Shown piece by piece: positions 16,820-25,326 of a DNA stretch of 64,000 nucleotides; positions within the stretch are counted from its first letter, which is position 1, and each line of letters starts with the position of its first letter. Origin of the DNA: DATFFO01 sp963772815 (GTDB taxonomy: Bacteria; Actinomycetota; Acidimicrobiia; Spongiisociales; ZC4RG35). The stretch is from the NCBI GenBank assembly GCA_963772815.1, contig CAVYYV010000006.1, positions 124,001 through 188,000 of the forward strand, given 5' to 3'. The notes beneath the pieces are model-generated. The model ran no database searches and was not told the DNA's origin. It was given only the letters and a program-made list of their open reading frames with translations. Made by a program: the position numbers and the translations under genes.

Positions 16820-17394
16820 GGTCTTTCGGCTCCATCCGGCACCAGTCCGCGGCGGCTTGCAAAATTCCACAACGCTCGCTGGAGCTGCTTTCTTCCACGG
16901 TGGAGCCGCGACATGACGGTGCCGATGGGGATGTCGAGGATCTCGGCGATCTCTTTGTAGGAGAAGCCCTCCAGGTCGGCGAGGAGAACCGGAATGCGGA
17001 AATGCTCGGGCAGGGCCTCGATGGCATTCTTGATATCGGACTCGACCAGGCCCTCGAGAAGCTGGTCCTCGGCCGAGCGTGCCATGTCGGCCGCCTCGTC
17101 GGAGCCGATGCGCCGATACAGGTACAGATCCTGGACCTCCTCCAGGTCGGTCTCACTCGGTCGGCGCTGGGCCTTGCGGTACTTGTTGATGTAGGTGTTG
17201 GTGAGGATGCGGTACAACCAGGCCTTGAGGTTGGTTCCCTCGGTGAAGGTGTCGTAGGCCCGGTAGGCCTTGAGCATGGTCTCCTGCACCAGGTCCTCGG
17301 CATCGGCAGGGTTCCGCGCCATGCGCATGGCGGCCGCGTACAGCTGACCGGAAAAGGGCATGGCGTCGCGCTCGAAGTTGGCCTGGTCTGCCAC
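16816..17394 (-). CDS. ECF sigma factor, SigR/SigH type
   Basis: A 192-residue ECF sigma factor controlling a thiol-oxidative stress regulon in relatives. Region 2 reads NPADAEDLVQETMLKAYRAY and LKAWLYRILTNTYINKYRKA; region 4 reads LPEHFRIPVLLADLEGFSYK and IPIGTVMSRLHRGRKQLQ. It is followed by an overlapping RsrA-type anti-sigma gene. The GTG start at 17394 lies only two bases after the 3' end of tRNA-Thr, and no Shine-Dalgarno fits there. The message may therefore be produced leaderless by tRNA 3' processing, or start further inside at a later codon. Confidence 0.9.
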   Translation of the reverse strand: MADQANFERDAMPFSGQLYAAAMRMARNPADAEDLVQETMLKAYRAYDTFTEGTNLKAWLYRILTNTYINKYRKAQRRPSETDLEEVQDLYLYRRIGSDEAADMARSAEDQLLEGLVESDIKNAIEALPEHFRIPVLLADLEGFSYKEIAEILDIPIGTVMSRLHRGRKQLQRALWNFASRRGLVPDGAERP

Positions 17395-17396
17395 AG

Positions 17397-17468
17397 AGCC
17401 GGAGAGGGGATTTGAACCCCTGGCCTACCGCTTACGAGGCGGTTGCTCTACCCCTGAGCTACTCCGGC
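17397..17468 (-). tRNA. tRNA-Thr (anticodon CGU)
   Basis: On the minus strand a full cloverleaf can be drawn: acceptor GCCGGAG/CTCCGGC, D arm GCTC...GAGC, anticodon stem ACCGC/GCGGT with loop CTCGTAA (anticodon CGT), and T arm AGGGG/CCCCT with TTCAAAT. The CCA end is not encoded. The SigR-type gene begins two bases after the discriminator base on the same strand. Confidence 0.95.
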
Positions 17469-17514
17469 GGGGCCGAAAATGGTAGCCGGGGCCCAGATGG
17501 GGTCCGATTTGCCG

Positions 17515-17567
17515 TTTTTATCAGCGGATCGGCCCCTCCCAGGGTCCGATTTGCAGGGGAGAACGCG
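17515..17567 (+). repeat. Left terminal inverted repeat with internal hairpin
   Basis: Begins TTTTTATCAGC and ends GGGGAGAACGCG. Inside is a small hairpin, ATCGG..CCC/GGG..CCGAT. In the right repeat the equivalent stem is AACGG/CCGTT: the T-to-A change on one side is matched by A-to-T on the other, so base pairing is kept. Confidence 0.65.
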
Positions 17568-17579
17568 TTTGCGCCTCAA

Positions 17580-17761
17580 CGATCGAGCCCTGCCGGGAGA
17601 GCGGCCGGGGAGAGAATCCGATCTACTCGCAGGTCACCATCACCATCGACCCGACCCAGGATGGATCGCGTCTCACCATCGCCGAGCGGCTCCTCGCCTA
17701 CCGGATCACCGGCGTCGACCCGTTCGTGATCGAGCGACACCGGGCATTCCGTCGCTGGCAG
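17580..17761 (+). pseudogene. SRPBCC/AHSA1-domain protein fragment
   Basis: Reading from about 17580 gives a stretch ending YSQVTITIDPTQDGSRLTIA, then ITGVDPFVIERHRAFRRWQ, the typical C-terminal half of an AHSA1-type SRPBCC ligand-binding protein. The N-terminal half is absent because the left inverted repeat begins just before it. It runs directly into the ArsR-like gene. In intact genomes ArsR and SRPBCC genes are common neighbours. I consider this a remnant. Confidence 0.5.
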
Positions 17762-17762
17762 C

Positions 17763-18066
17763 GTGACCGACCCCCAGCCGATCTTCACGGCACTGTCGGA
17801 CGCCACCCGACGGAACGTGTTCGAGCGGCTCACCACCATCGAGCCCACCTCGGCGACCAAGCTGGCGAGTTGCCGGTCAGCCGCCAGGCTGTGGCCAAGC
17901 ACCTGGCCGCCCTGGCCCAGGCCGGGCTGGTGGAGCGAACCCAGTAGGACGCCAGGTCCGCTACTCGGCAGTCCTGGAGCCTCTGGCCGACCTGCACGAG
18001 TGGGTCGAGGAGGTCGGCTCCCGGTGGGACGTCCGGCTCGATCGGCTAGGCAGGTCCCTGGGCTGA
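17763..18066 (+). pseudogene. ArsR-family transcription regulator broken by two frameshifts
   Basis: From GTG at 17763 the protein reads MTDPQPIFTALSDATRRNVF and ERLTTIEPTSATKLAS, a clear ArsR N-terminus. After a frame change it continues ELPVSRQAVAKHLAALAQAG and LVERTQ, the recognition helix region. After a second change it continues GRQVRYSAVLEPLADLHEWV and ends at TGA 18064-18066. The three pieces together make one complete ArsR protein of about 100 residues. The two one-base breaks (near 17868-17870 and 17945-17948) prevent translation of an intact product as assembled. Confidence 0.65.
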
Positions 18067-18067
18067 T

Positions 18068-18120
18068 CGCGTTCTCCCCTACGAAACGGTCCCTCCAGGG
18101 TTCCGTTCTGCTGATAAAAA
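18068..18120 (-). repeat. Right terminal inverted repeat with internal hairpin
   Basis: Mirror copy of 17515-17567, beginning CGCGTTCTCCCC and ending GCTGATAAAAA on the plus strand. The inner stem AACGG..CCGTT is preserved by compensatory change relative to the left copy. Confidence 0.65.
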
Positions 18121-18128
18121 GACGTGGA

Positions 18129-19148
18129 TCAGGCCAGGGAGGCGAACAGGTTGGTGAGGAGGAGCTGGCGGCGGAGGTTGAGTTGGAGGTCGGCCATGGC
18201 GTCGAGGACCAGCTCGGCGTTGGCCACGGCGCGAGCCGGAGTGACGTCGGTGAGGTCGGCCAGGGTCACGTCGGTGTTGCGGATCGGGCCACCGTGCTGG
18301 AGCGAGGCCGAATCGGTATACCAGGAGGCGAGGATCTCCAGGCCACTCGTGAGCAAGGCAAGCTCGGCCCTCCGCTCCGACCGGGTCCTGCGCTCCTTGT
18401 CCTCCTCCCCGGCCACGGCCTCGTCGATCATGGGGCTGAGCTCCTCCAGCACCTCGTCCGCCAGGCGCCTGGCATCGCCGGGGTGCGGGGTGACCCGGCC
18501 GGGAATCGACAGCCACAGGCGCCGAAACTCACCCGCTTGAGGACGGCGGGCCAGGGCCAACGCCAGACCCGGGCGTCCGCCCGCCACGCGGGCCAGGCCC
18601 TCGGCATCGGACTGGTCGAGGTCGAAACCGGACAGGGCCGACACCATCTCGTCTTCGGGCACCCGGCCAAAGTGCACCGTGCGACAACGGGAGGCGACGG
18701 TGATGGGAAGCTCGTCCTCCGAATCGGTCACCAACAGGAAGATCGTGGTGCCCGACGGCTCCTCCAGGGTCTTGAGCAGGGCATTCGCCGCCTGATCAGT
18801 CATCAGCCCGGCCTCCGGGAAGAGGAACACCTTTCGGTCACCCTCGACCGGCGCCACTGCGGCCTGAGCCACGACCGCCCGGGCCTGCTCGACACCCAGC
18901 GTGGCCCTCCCCTCGGGCAGAATCGTGATCAGATCCGAGTGGTTGCCCTGGCCGGCCCGGCGGCAGAAATTGCATGCCGGGTCTCCCTCGGGGCACAGCA
19001 GGGCGACGGCAAAGGCCTGAGCCACAGTGGCCTTGCCGACTGCGGCGGCGCCGACGAACAGGTAGGCGGAGGCAGGGGCCTCCAACTCGCGCTCGAGCAG
19101 GTCCACCACCCGCCGGTGCCCGACGATCCCCTCGAACCACCCGTTCAC
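18129..19148 (-). CDS. holB: DNA polymerase III subunit delta'
   Basis: Clamp-loader subunit of the replicative polymerase. The 339-residue protein begins NGWFEGIVGHRRVVDLLERE, has a P-loop-like GAAAVGKAT, a partial zinc module CPEGDPACNFC (the fourth Cys is replaced by Ala), the helix ALLKTLEEP and the SRC motif in TVASRCRTVHF that marks delta'/DnaX relatives. GTG at 19148 overlaps the tmk stop by four bases (GTGA). The pair tmk-holB is a standard bacterial arrangement. Confidence 0.9.
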   Translation of the reverse strand: MNGWFEGIVGHRRVVDLLERELEAPASAYLFVGAAAVGKATVAQAFAVALLCPEGDPACNFCRRAGQGNHSDLITILPEGRATLGVEQARAVVAQAAVAPVEGDRKVFLFPEAGLMTDQAANALLKTLEEPSGTTIFLLVTDSEDELPITVASRCRTVHFGRVPEDEMVSALSGFDLDQSDAEGLARVAGGRPGLALALARRPQAGEFRRLWLSIPGRVTPHPGDARRLADEVLEELSPMIDEAVAGEEDKERRTRSERRAELALLTSGLEILASWYTDSASLQHGGPIRNTDVTLADLTDVTPARAVANAELVLDAMADLQLNLRRQLLLTNLFASLA

Positions 19149-19735
19149 TCCAGCCTCCCGACTATTTCGGACACAACCTCGCCGAGGGGCCGATCGGCGT
19201 CGACCAGCACCACCCGCTCGGGCTCCTCGGCTGCCAGTTTCCGATAGGCATCGGCAACCCGGGCCTGGAAGAGCCCGCCGGTGCCACCGATCCGATCCAC
19301 TCCATCCTGGCGGGCCAGCGCCGCCTCCGGATCGAGCCACAGCACCACCACGAGATCGGGAACCACGCCGTCGAGGCCCGCCTCGTTCACCGAGCGCACC
19401 CTCTCGATTCCCAGCTGGCGGGCTCCCCCCTGGTAGGCCAACGACGAGTAGTAGGTCCGATCCGACACGACCGTCTTTCCCTCAGCCAGGGAAGGGCCCA
19501 CCACTGCCGCGGCCAACTGGGCGCGTTGAGCGGCGAAGAGGAGCGCCTCGGTCCAGGGTGCCATGTCGGATCCGTGGAGCAGAAGCGAGCGGATCTCCTC
19601 TCCCACCTCCGTGCCGCCCGGCTCTCGAACCACCACCACCTGACGACCCATCTCGGCCAGACGGGCCGCCACAGCCTGGACCACGGTGGACTTGCCGGCG
19701 CCATCCACGCCCTCCACACCCAGGTAGCGAGTCAT
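19145..19735 (-). CDS. tmk: Thymidylate kinase
   Basis: Phosphorylates dTMP to dTDP. The 196 residues show the P-loop GVEGVDGAGKST, the DRX-type motif in REPGGTEVGEEIR, the base-binding SDRTYYSSLAYQG, and a lid region near RIGG. ATG at 19735 (MTRYLGVEG) overlaps the stop of the upstream transporter gene (ATGA), so MFS-tmk-holB form a coupled operon. Confidence 0.94.
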   Translation of the reverse strand: MTRYLGVEGVDGAGKSTVVQAVAARLAEMGRQVVVVREPGGTEVGEEIRSLLLHGSDMAPWTEALLFAAQRAQLAAAVVGPSLAEGKTVVSDRTYYSSLAYQGGARQLGIERVRSVNEAGLDGVVPDLVVVLWLDPEAALARQDGVDRIGGTGGLFQARVADAYRKLAAEEPERVVLVDADRPLGEVVSEIVGRLE

Positions 19736-21120
19736 TCCTCGTCCCGGGGCCGGGTGCCCCTCATCCACGTGATCGAGTCGGCCGCCTCACCCATCCTCTT
19801 CAGCTTCTCCTGGTTCATGTCCACCTTCCAGAAGCCTGATCCCAACAGAACCCCGACTGCAGACAGGACCACGAAGGCCCCGCCCAGCAGCATGACGGCG
19901 CGGATCCCATTGTTGAGCTCCCCCGGAAGGACTCCTGCCAGGGCAGCGGCCCCGACTCCGGCCAGGCCAAAGGAGACGAGGAGGGCGGTCCGGGCAAACG
20001 CGAACAAGGCGGCGAAGGTCCGGCCCCGCACGTCGTCGGTGACCGAGGCGTGGAGATGGGTAAACCCGGTGACGTAGGCGATGCCGGTGCCGAAACCCGC
20101 CACGAAGGCCCATCCGGCCGCCCCGAACACCGTGTCGGTGAAGGCCGCCAGGCAGATGCCGACCCCGGCGGCGAGGACCGAGAAGCCGAACAGCGGCTCG
20201 CGACGAGTCTCCATCGTGGCAAACATCGTCACTCCCACCATTCCCAGCCCCACTCCGACACCGAGAGCCGTCACCAGGATCCCGTATCCGGACTCGCCCG
20301 CCCGCAGAACCTGGTCCGAGAACGGCTGACCCAGCACGAAGAGAACTCCGCCCCCGAACAACCCGGCCGCCATGCCCAGAATCATCCGCCGGACGGTTCC
20401 CGCCCTCATCACATAGCGCATCCCATCGACGATGTCGCGCCAGGGGGTGGGTTGGGCATCCGTCCCCCGGGCTTGGTCGCGAATGACCTTGGGCTCCGTG
20501 ATCGGTATCGAGATGACCATCAACCCCGACACCACGAAGGTGAGGCAATCGAACAGGAAGGCGGTTCCAATGGCGGGCCCCACCCGGCCCACGACCGGCA
20601 GGGCCGAGCTGACGCCGGCCAGAGCAGCGAACAGCGCCGACCCGAGCGGCGCAGTCCCATAGGCGGCGGCCAGGTTGAGCCCGTTGACTGCCAGCAATTT
20701 GTCCCGGCTCACCAGCGTGGGCACCACCGCCTCCCGAGCCGGCTGGCGAATCAACGAGAAGATCTCCGTGAAGAAGGTGACCACGAACAACTCGGTGTAG
20801 TTGCTGACGAACAGCAACACCACCGCCAGGATGGCCCGGCCGAAATCCGCCACGATCATGGTCGTCTTGCGGCTCCAGCGATCGGCGATCAGGCCGCCGA
20901 TGAACCCGAAGAACAGCCCGGGGAGGATCCGTGCCACGAGCGGGACCAGGATGGCGATCGTCGCCGCGCTCCCACCCCCGGCAATCCGGGCGGCCAGAGC
21001 GAACGTGGCGAACAGGGTCACCCAGTCCCCCAGGCTGGAGATCACCTGCGACGACCACAACCGGGCATAAGGCCCGCGCCGGATCAGATCACGGCCGCGC
21101 TGGGTATCGATCGACTGCAT
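19732..21120 (-). CDS. MFS transporter
   Basis: A 462-residue integral membrane protein with about 12 helices, resembling the enterobactin-exporter/MFS_3 type that starts ARLWSSQVISSLGDWVTLFA. The loop between helices 2 and 3 reads GGLIADRWSRKTTMI, matching MFS motif A. The last 30 residues are cytoplasmic and charged. It begins with ATG at 21120 and overlaps tmk by four bases at its end. The substrate cannot be inferred. It is divergent from topA across a 90-bp intergenic region. Confidence 0.88.
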   Translation of the reverse strand: MQSIDTQRGRDLIRRGPYARLWSSQVISSLGDWVTLFATFALAARIAGGGSAATIAILVPLVARILPGLFFGFIGGLIADRWSRKTTMIVADFGRAILAVVLLFVSNYTELFVVTFFTEIFSLIRQPAREAVVPTLVSRDKLLAVNGLNLAAAYGTAPLGSALFAALAGVSSALPVVGRVGPAIGTAFLFDCLTFVVSGLMVISIPITEPKVIRDQARGTDAQPTPWRDIVDGMRYVMRAGTVRRMILGMAAGLFGGGVLFVLGQPFSDQVLRAGESGYGILVTALGVGVGLGMVGVTMFATMETRREPLFGFSVLAAGVGICLAAFTDTVFGAAGWAFVAGFGTGIAYVTGFTHLHASVTDDVRGRTFAALFAFARTALLVSFGLAGVGAAALAGVLPGELNNGIRAVMLLGGAFVVLSAVGVLLGSGFWKVDMNQEKLKRMGEAADSITWMRGTRPRDEE

Positions 21121-21210
21121 GCGTCACGGGAAACGGTACCCGGGTCACGCTCCAGAGCGGGCGGCAACTACCCGTGCCGCGGGCGCCTGGGTTACTGTCT
21201 GGCCCGAGTC

Positions 21211-23772
21211 ATGCCCAAGTCCTTAGTGATCGTTGAGTCGCCCACCAAGGCGAAGAAGATCTCCGAGTTCCTCGGCGACGACGTCGTCGTGGAGGCCTCG
21301 ATGGGCCACATCCGCGACCTGCCCCGCTCGGCCAAGGAGATACCCAAGAAGTACAAGGAAGAGCCCTGGGCCAAGCTGGGTGTGAACGTGGACGAGGGCT
21401 TCGAGCCCATCTACGTCCTCTCCTCCACCCGGCGCGACAACATCAGGAAACTCAAGAGCCTGGCCAAAGATGCCTCCGAGATCTACCTGGCCACGGACGA
21501 AGATCGGGAGGGGGAGGCGATCGCCTGGCATCTGGTCGAGGTGCTCAACCCCAAGGTGCCCGTGAAGCGAATGGTGTTCCACGAGATCACCGCCAACGCC
21601 ATTCGTGAGGCATTCGCCAATCCTCGTCAGGTCGACGAGCGCCTGGTGGACGCTCAGGAGGCGCGGCGCATCCTCGACCGCCTGTACGGATACGAGGTCT
21701 CGCCGGTGCTGTGGAAGAAGGTGGCGACCGGGTTGTCTGCGGGACGGGTCCAGTCGGTGGCGGTGCGAGTCGTCGTGGAGCGGGAGCGCCAGCGGATGGC
21801 CTTCAGGTCCGCCGCCTACTGGGACATCGAGGGACGGTTCGCCAAGGAAGGGGAGGCCTCCACCTTCGACGCCGCCCTGGTCGCAGTCGATGGGACCAAG
21901 GTCGCCACCGGGCGAGACTTCGACAGCGAAGGAAAGCTGACGGGCGACGCGGTTGCACTCGATCGAGAGGGCGCAACCGCCCTGGCCCAATCGTTGCAGG
22001 AGGCGGACTTCGCGGTCCGCTCCGTCGACACGAAGCCCTACACACGCAGGCCCTACGCCCCGTTTCGCACCGCCACCCTGCAGATGGAGGCGGGCCGCAA
22101 GCTGCGCTTCTCTTCGGCCCGCACCATGTCGGTGGCCCAGCGTCTGTACGAGAACGGTTACATCACCTACATGCGCACCGACTCGGTAACCCTGTCGGGA
22201 GACGCGGTCGGCCAGGCCCGAAATCAGGTGCTCAAGCTGTACGGCCAGGACTATGTCCCCGCCCAGCCCCGCGTCTACGGCCAGCAGTCCAAGAACGCCC
22301 AGGAGGCGCACGAGGCTATCCGACCCGCCGGCGACGTGTGGCGTACGCCGGCCCAGGTATCGGGGGAGGTAGGCCCCGACGAAGCGCGGCTCTACGACCT
22401 GGTGTGGAAACGCACCCTGGCCTGTCAGATGCCCGATGCCAAGGGCGAGACGGTCAGCGTTCGACTGGGTGCCACGGCGAGCGATGGTCGCGACGCCGAG
22501 TTCTCGGCCTCGGGCCGCACCATCACTTTCCCCGGGTTCCTGAAGGTCTACGTGGAGTCGCTCGACGATCCCAACGCCCAGACCGACGACCAGGAGTCCA
22601 TCCTCCCGCCCCTGTCCGAAGGAGATGCGCTCGAGGCCGTGGACCTGCAAGCATCAGGGCACGACACCCAGCCGCCCCGCCGCTACAACGAGGCCTCACT
22701 GGTCCAGAAGCTGGAGGAGCTGGGAGTGGGCCGTCCCTCCACCTACGCCTCGATCCTCTCCACCATCCAGGACCGCGGCTACGTTTGGAAGAAGGGGGGA
22801 GCCCTCATCCCATCCTTCACGGCCTTCGCCGTGGTCACCTTGCTGGAGCAGCACTTTCCGAACCTGGTCGATTACGCCTTCACGGCCCGGATGGAGGACG
22901 ATCTGGATGCCATCGCCGCCGGGAACGAAGAACGGGTCCCATGGCTCACCAGGTTCTACCTGGGCGCCCAGGGCCTGCGCCAGACGGTGGAGGACAAGTT
23001 GGGTGACATCGACGCCCGGGCCGTCAACTCCATCTCCATAGGCACGGGCCCCCAGGGCGAAGAGATCGTGGCCCGGGTGGGCCGATACGGGCCCTACCTG
23101 GAGCGGGGCGAGGACCGAGTTTCGATCCCCGACGACCTGCCCCCCGACGAGCTGACCACCAACAGGGCCACAGCTCTACTCGACGAGGGAAGCAGGGGTG
23201 ACAAGATCCTGGGGACCGATCCCGACTCGGGACAGACCGTCTACGCCCGCACCGGCCGGTTCGGCCCGTATGTGCAGTTGGGAGAGCAGGAGGAAGGCTC
23301 CAAGACCAAGCCGAAGCGGGCCTCTTTGTTCAAGGGGATGGACCTCGATTCGTTGGGGCTGGACGACGCGCTGCGTCTCCTGTCTCTACCGCGGGTGGTG
23401 GGCACGGACCCCGACGGCAATGAGATCATCGCCCTCAACGGTCGCTACGGCCCGTACACACAGCGGGGGGACGACCGAAGGAGCCTCGAGACCGAGGAGC
23501 AGATCTTCAGCCTCACAGTCGACCAGGCCATGGAGCTTCTGGCTCAGCCGCCCCGCCGTCGGGGGCAGCGGGCTACCCAGACCCCCCTGCGCGAGCTGGG
23601 AGAGGACCCCGTGAGCGGCAAGAAGGTCACGGTCCGCACAGGCCGGTACGGGCCCTATGTGACCGACGGCGATGTCAACGCCAGCCTTCGCAAGGGCGAC
23701 GCCCCCGAGAAGATCGATCTCGAGCGGGCCGCCGAACTGCTGGCGGCTCGCCGCCAGAAGCTGGGGAAGTAA
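21211..23772 (+). CDS. topA: DNA topoisomerase I
   Basis: Relaxes negative supercoils by single-strand passage. At 853 residues it has the TOPRIM domain (SLVIVESPTKAKKI at the N-terminus and the metal-binding DEDREGEAIAWHL), the gate helix GLSAGRVQSVAVR, and the catalytic Tyr320 in ITYMRTDSV. Instead of zinc fingers, the C-terminus carries several repeats with a GRYGPY or GRFGPY core, as in actinobacterial enzymes. ATG at 21211 is at the canonical MPKSLVIVESP; the frame is open upstream but encodes nothing family-like. No Shine-Dalgarno is visible, so it may be leaderless or have a short leader. Confidence 0.97.
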   Translation: MPKSLVIVESPTKAKKISEFLGDDVVVEASMGHIRDLPRSAKEIPKKYKEEPWAKLGVNVDEGFEPIYVLSSTRRDNIRKLKSLAKDASEIYLATDEDREGEAIAWHLVEVLNPKVPVKRMVFHEITANAIREAFANPRQVDERLVDAQEARRILDRLYGYEVSPVLWKKVATGLSAGRVQSVAVRVVVERERQRMAFRSAAYWDIEGRFAKEGEASTFDAALVAVDGTKVATGRDFDSEGKLTGDAVALDREGATALAQSLQEADFAVRSVDTKPYTRRPYAPFRTATLQMEAGRKLRFSSARTMSVAQRLYENGYITYMRTDSVTLSGDAVGQARNQVLKLYGQDYVPAQPRVYGQQSKNAQEAHEAIRPAGDVWRTPAQVSGEVGPDEARLYDLVWKRTLACQMPDAKGETVSVRLGATASDGRDAEFSASGRTITFPGFLKVYVESLDDPNAQTDDQESILPPLSEGDALEAVDLQASGHDTQPPRRYNEASLVQKLEELGVGRPSTYASILSTIQDRGYVWKKGGALIPSFTAFAVVTLLEQHFPNLVDYAFTARMEDDLDAIAAGNEERVPWLTRFYLGAQGLRQTVEDKLGDIDARAVNSISIGTGPQGEEIVARVGRYGPYLERGEDRVSIPDDLPPDELTTNRATALLDEGSRGDKILGTDPDSGQTVYARTGRFGPYVQLGEQEEGSKTKPKRASLFKGMDLDSLGLDDALRLLSLPRVVGTDPDGNEIIALNGRYGPYTQRGDDRRSLETEEQIFSLTVDQAMELLAQPPRRRGQRATQTPLRELGEDPVSGKKVTVRTGRYGPYVTDGDVNASLRKGDAPEKIDLERAAELLAARRQKLGK

Positions 23773-23840
23773 CTCACGCGCCCGACCGAATCGAAGCCCC
23801 AGGCGCAAACCCTCACCCTGCTGTGCCGTATCTTGTGGGC

Positions 23841-24545
23841 GTGACGAACCTGTTCCGGCTCGAGGGCGTCAGCACCGGCCAAGACGGCCACCCCATCCTC
23901 CGAGACGTGACCCTGGAGCTGACCGGCGGAGGGATCACCTGCATCGCCGGACCGTCCGGTGCCGGTAAGACCAGCCTGCTGCGATTGCTGAATCGCCTCG
24001 ACGCTCCCGACTCCGGCACGATCTGGTTCCGGGGGATGCCGCTGACCGAAGTCGACCCGCTGGAACTGCGCCGAGAGGTGGCGATGGTCTTCCAGAGGCC
24101 GCCCACCTTCCCCGGAACCGTGCTGGACAACCTGCGAGCCGCCGATCCGGACCTGGACCGGGAAGCGGCCGCCGCAGCACTGTCCCAGGTCGATCTCGAG
24201 GATCGGTCGATACTGGATCGGGAGGCCGACACCCTGTCGGGAGGCGAAGCCCAGCGCATGTGCCTGGCCCGTGCCCTTTTGACCCGACCAAAGGTCCTGC
24301 TCGCAGACGAGCCCACCTCCTCTCTCGACCAGGGCGCCACCCGGGCCCTGGAGGGCCTCCTCTCCTCGCTGGCCGCCGACGGAATCTCGGTGATCCTCGT
24401 CTCCCACGACCTCGGCCAACTGGATCGGATGGCGGACCGCGTCGTGGTGCTGGGCCAGGGTCACGTCCTCGCGAACGAGAGCCTGACCGACGTCCGACGA
24501 TCCCACGACCCTGCGGTTGCCCAGGCCATTCGAGCAATGCCATGA
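23841..24545 (+). CDS. ABC transporter ATP-binding protein, FetA-like
   Basis: A 234-residue ATPase subunit. Walker A is GPSGAGKTS, the Q-loop is VFQRPPTFPGTV, the signature is LSGGEAQRMCLAR, Walker B is VLLADEPTSSLD, and the switch His is in LVSHD. I start at GTG 23841 rather than GTG 23823, because a -10-like TATCTT at 23829-23834 ends six bases before 23841, the spacing expected for a leaderless message. The stop overlaps the permease ATG. With the UPF0014 permease it forms a FetAB-type exporter, implicated in iron export in E. coli. Confidence 0.87.
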   Translation: MTNLFRLEGVSTGQDGHPILRDVTLELTGGGITCIAGPSGAGKTSLLRLLNRLDAPDSGTIWFRGMPLTEVDPLELRREVAMVFQRPPTFPGTVLDNLRAADPDLDREAAAAALSQVDLEDRSILDREADTLSGGEAQRMCLARALLTRPKVLLADEPTSSLDQGATRALEGLLSSLAADGISVILVSHDLGQLDRMADRVVVLGQGHVLANESLTDVRRSHDPAVAQAIRAMP

Positions 24546-25324
24546 CCAACACCGACATCGGCCTGATCGGTGTGGCGGTATCGGGTCTTCTGGTAGTGGT
24601 GGCGATTGGGCTCAGCCTGGCCCGACGCCTGGGCCTCGAAGGCAGCATCGCCTTCGCCGCGGCGAGGGCGGCGCTCCAACTTCTGCTGGTCGGAGTGGCG
24701 CTGGGGCTGGTGGTGAAACCCGACGCACCGCTCGTCTACTCGGGGCTGTGGGTAGCCGCGATGATCGTCTACGCATCCGTGACTCTGCGTCGCCGGGCCC
24801 CCGAGGTGCCGGGGGCGTTCGGCCTGGGCCTGGGGGCCTTCTCGGTTGCCACCCTGGTCGTACTGGGCGTCCTGTTCGGGCTGAGGGTCTTCCCTGCCAA
24901 CGGACGCACCATCGTCCCGCTGGCGGGAATGCTGATCGGCAACGGCCTCAACGCCACCATCCTGGCCGCCCGCCGAATCGTGGGGGAAGCCGCCGACCAA
25001 CGAGCGACAATCGAGGGCCGCCTCGCTCTGGGCCTGGCCTCTCACCAGGCGTTTCAACCCCACCTCCGCTCTGCTCTACGCACGGCCCTGATCCCCCAGG
25101 TGGAGACCACCAAGGCGGTGGGGATCGTGTTCCTCCCCGGGGCCATGGTCGGTCTGATCCTGGCGGGCGTGGATCCCGCCGACGCCGTCAAGATCCAGGC
25201 CGCCGTCATGTACCTGGTCCTGGGCTCCGTCGCAATCACCACCTCGGTGATCGCCCTCGGCCTGACCCGTCGCCTGTTCACGCCCGACCATCGGCTGATC
25301 CGGATCGCAAGAAGGGAAGGCTGA
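24542..25324 (+). CDS. UPF0014-family ABC permease, FetB-like
   Basis: A 260-residue membrane protein with about seven helices. The conserved core PLAGMLIGNGLNATILAARR and the later EGRLALGLASHQAF and TTKAVGIVFLPGAMVGLILA are characteristic of the FetB/YbbM family. It overlaps the ATPase gene by four bases (ATGA). The pair likely exports a metal or small ion; iron is suggested by the E. coli homologue, but specificity cannot be read from sequence. Confidence 0.88.
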   Translation: MTNTDIGLIGVAVSGLLVVVAIGLSLARRLGLEGSIAFAAARAALQLLLVGVALGLVVKPDAPLVYSGLWVAAMIVYASVTLRRRAPEVPGAFGLGLGAFSVATLVVLGVLFGLRVFPANGRTIVPLAGMLIGNGLNATILAARRIVGEAADQRATIEGRLALGLASHQAFQPHLRSALRTALIPQVETTKAVGIVFLPGAMVGLILAGVDPADAVKIQAAVMYLVLGSVAITTSVIALGLTRRLFTPDHRLIRIARREG

Positions 25325-25326
25325 GG

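Larger units (their letters stand above)
17515..18120. mobile_element. 606-bp element bounded by 53-bp inverted repeats
   Basis: Two 53-bp inverted repeats (17515-17567 and 18068-18120) enclose about 500 bp. They match at 41 of 53 positions by my alignment. The outer 11 bases (TTTTTATCAGC) and the inner 13 (AGGGGAGAACGCG, allowing the first A) are identical. The element holds no transposase, only decayed SRPBCC and ArsR genes, as in a non-autonomous or MITE-like element or a remnant cargo cassette. No clear target-site duplication is visible. It fills the space between tRNA-Thr and holB. Confidence 0.6.

Noticed and set aside
18068..18120. Right inverted repeat as the holB terminator
   Set aside because: The hairpin lies after holB but is not followed by a T-run in the holB direction, and an equal mirror copy exists 500 bp away, so an element end fits better.
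17763..19247. A 494-codon plus-strand frame across the ArsR remnant and holB
   Set aside because: Only the first 35 codons look protein-like. The rest is antisense to holB and tmk and matches no family.
20050..21210. N-terminal extension of topA into the transporter gene
   Set aside because: The extension is antisense to the MFS gene, rich in His, Arg and Gly, and the canonical topA start MPKSLVIVESP is at 21211.
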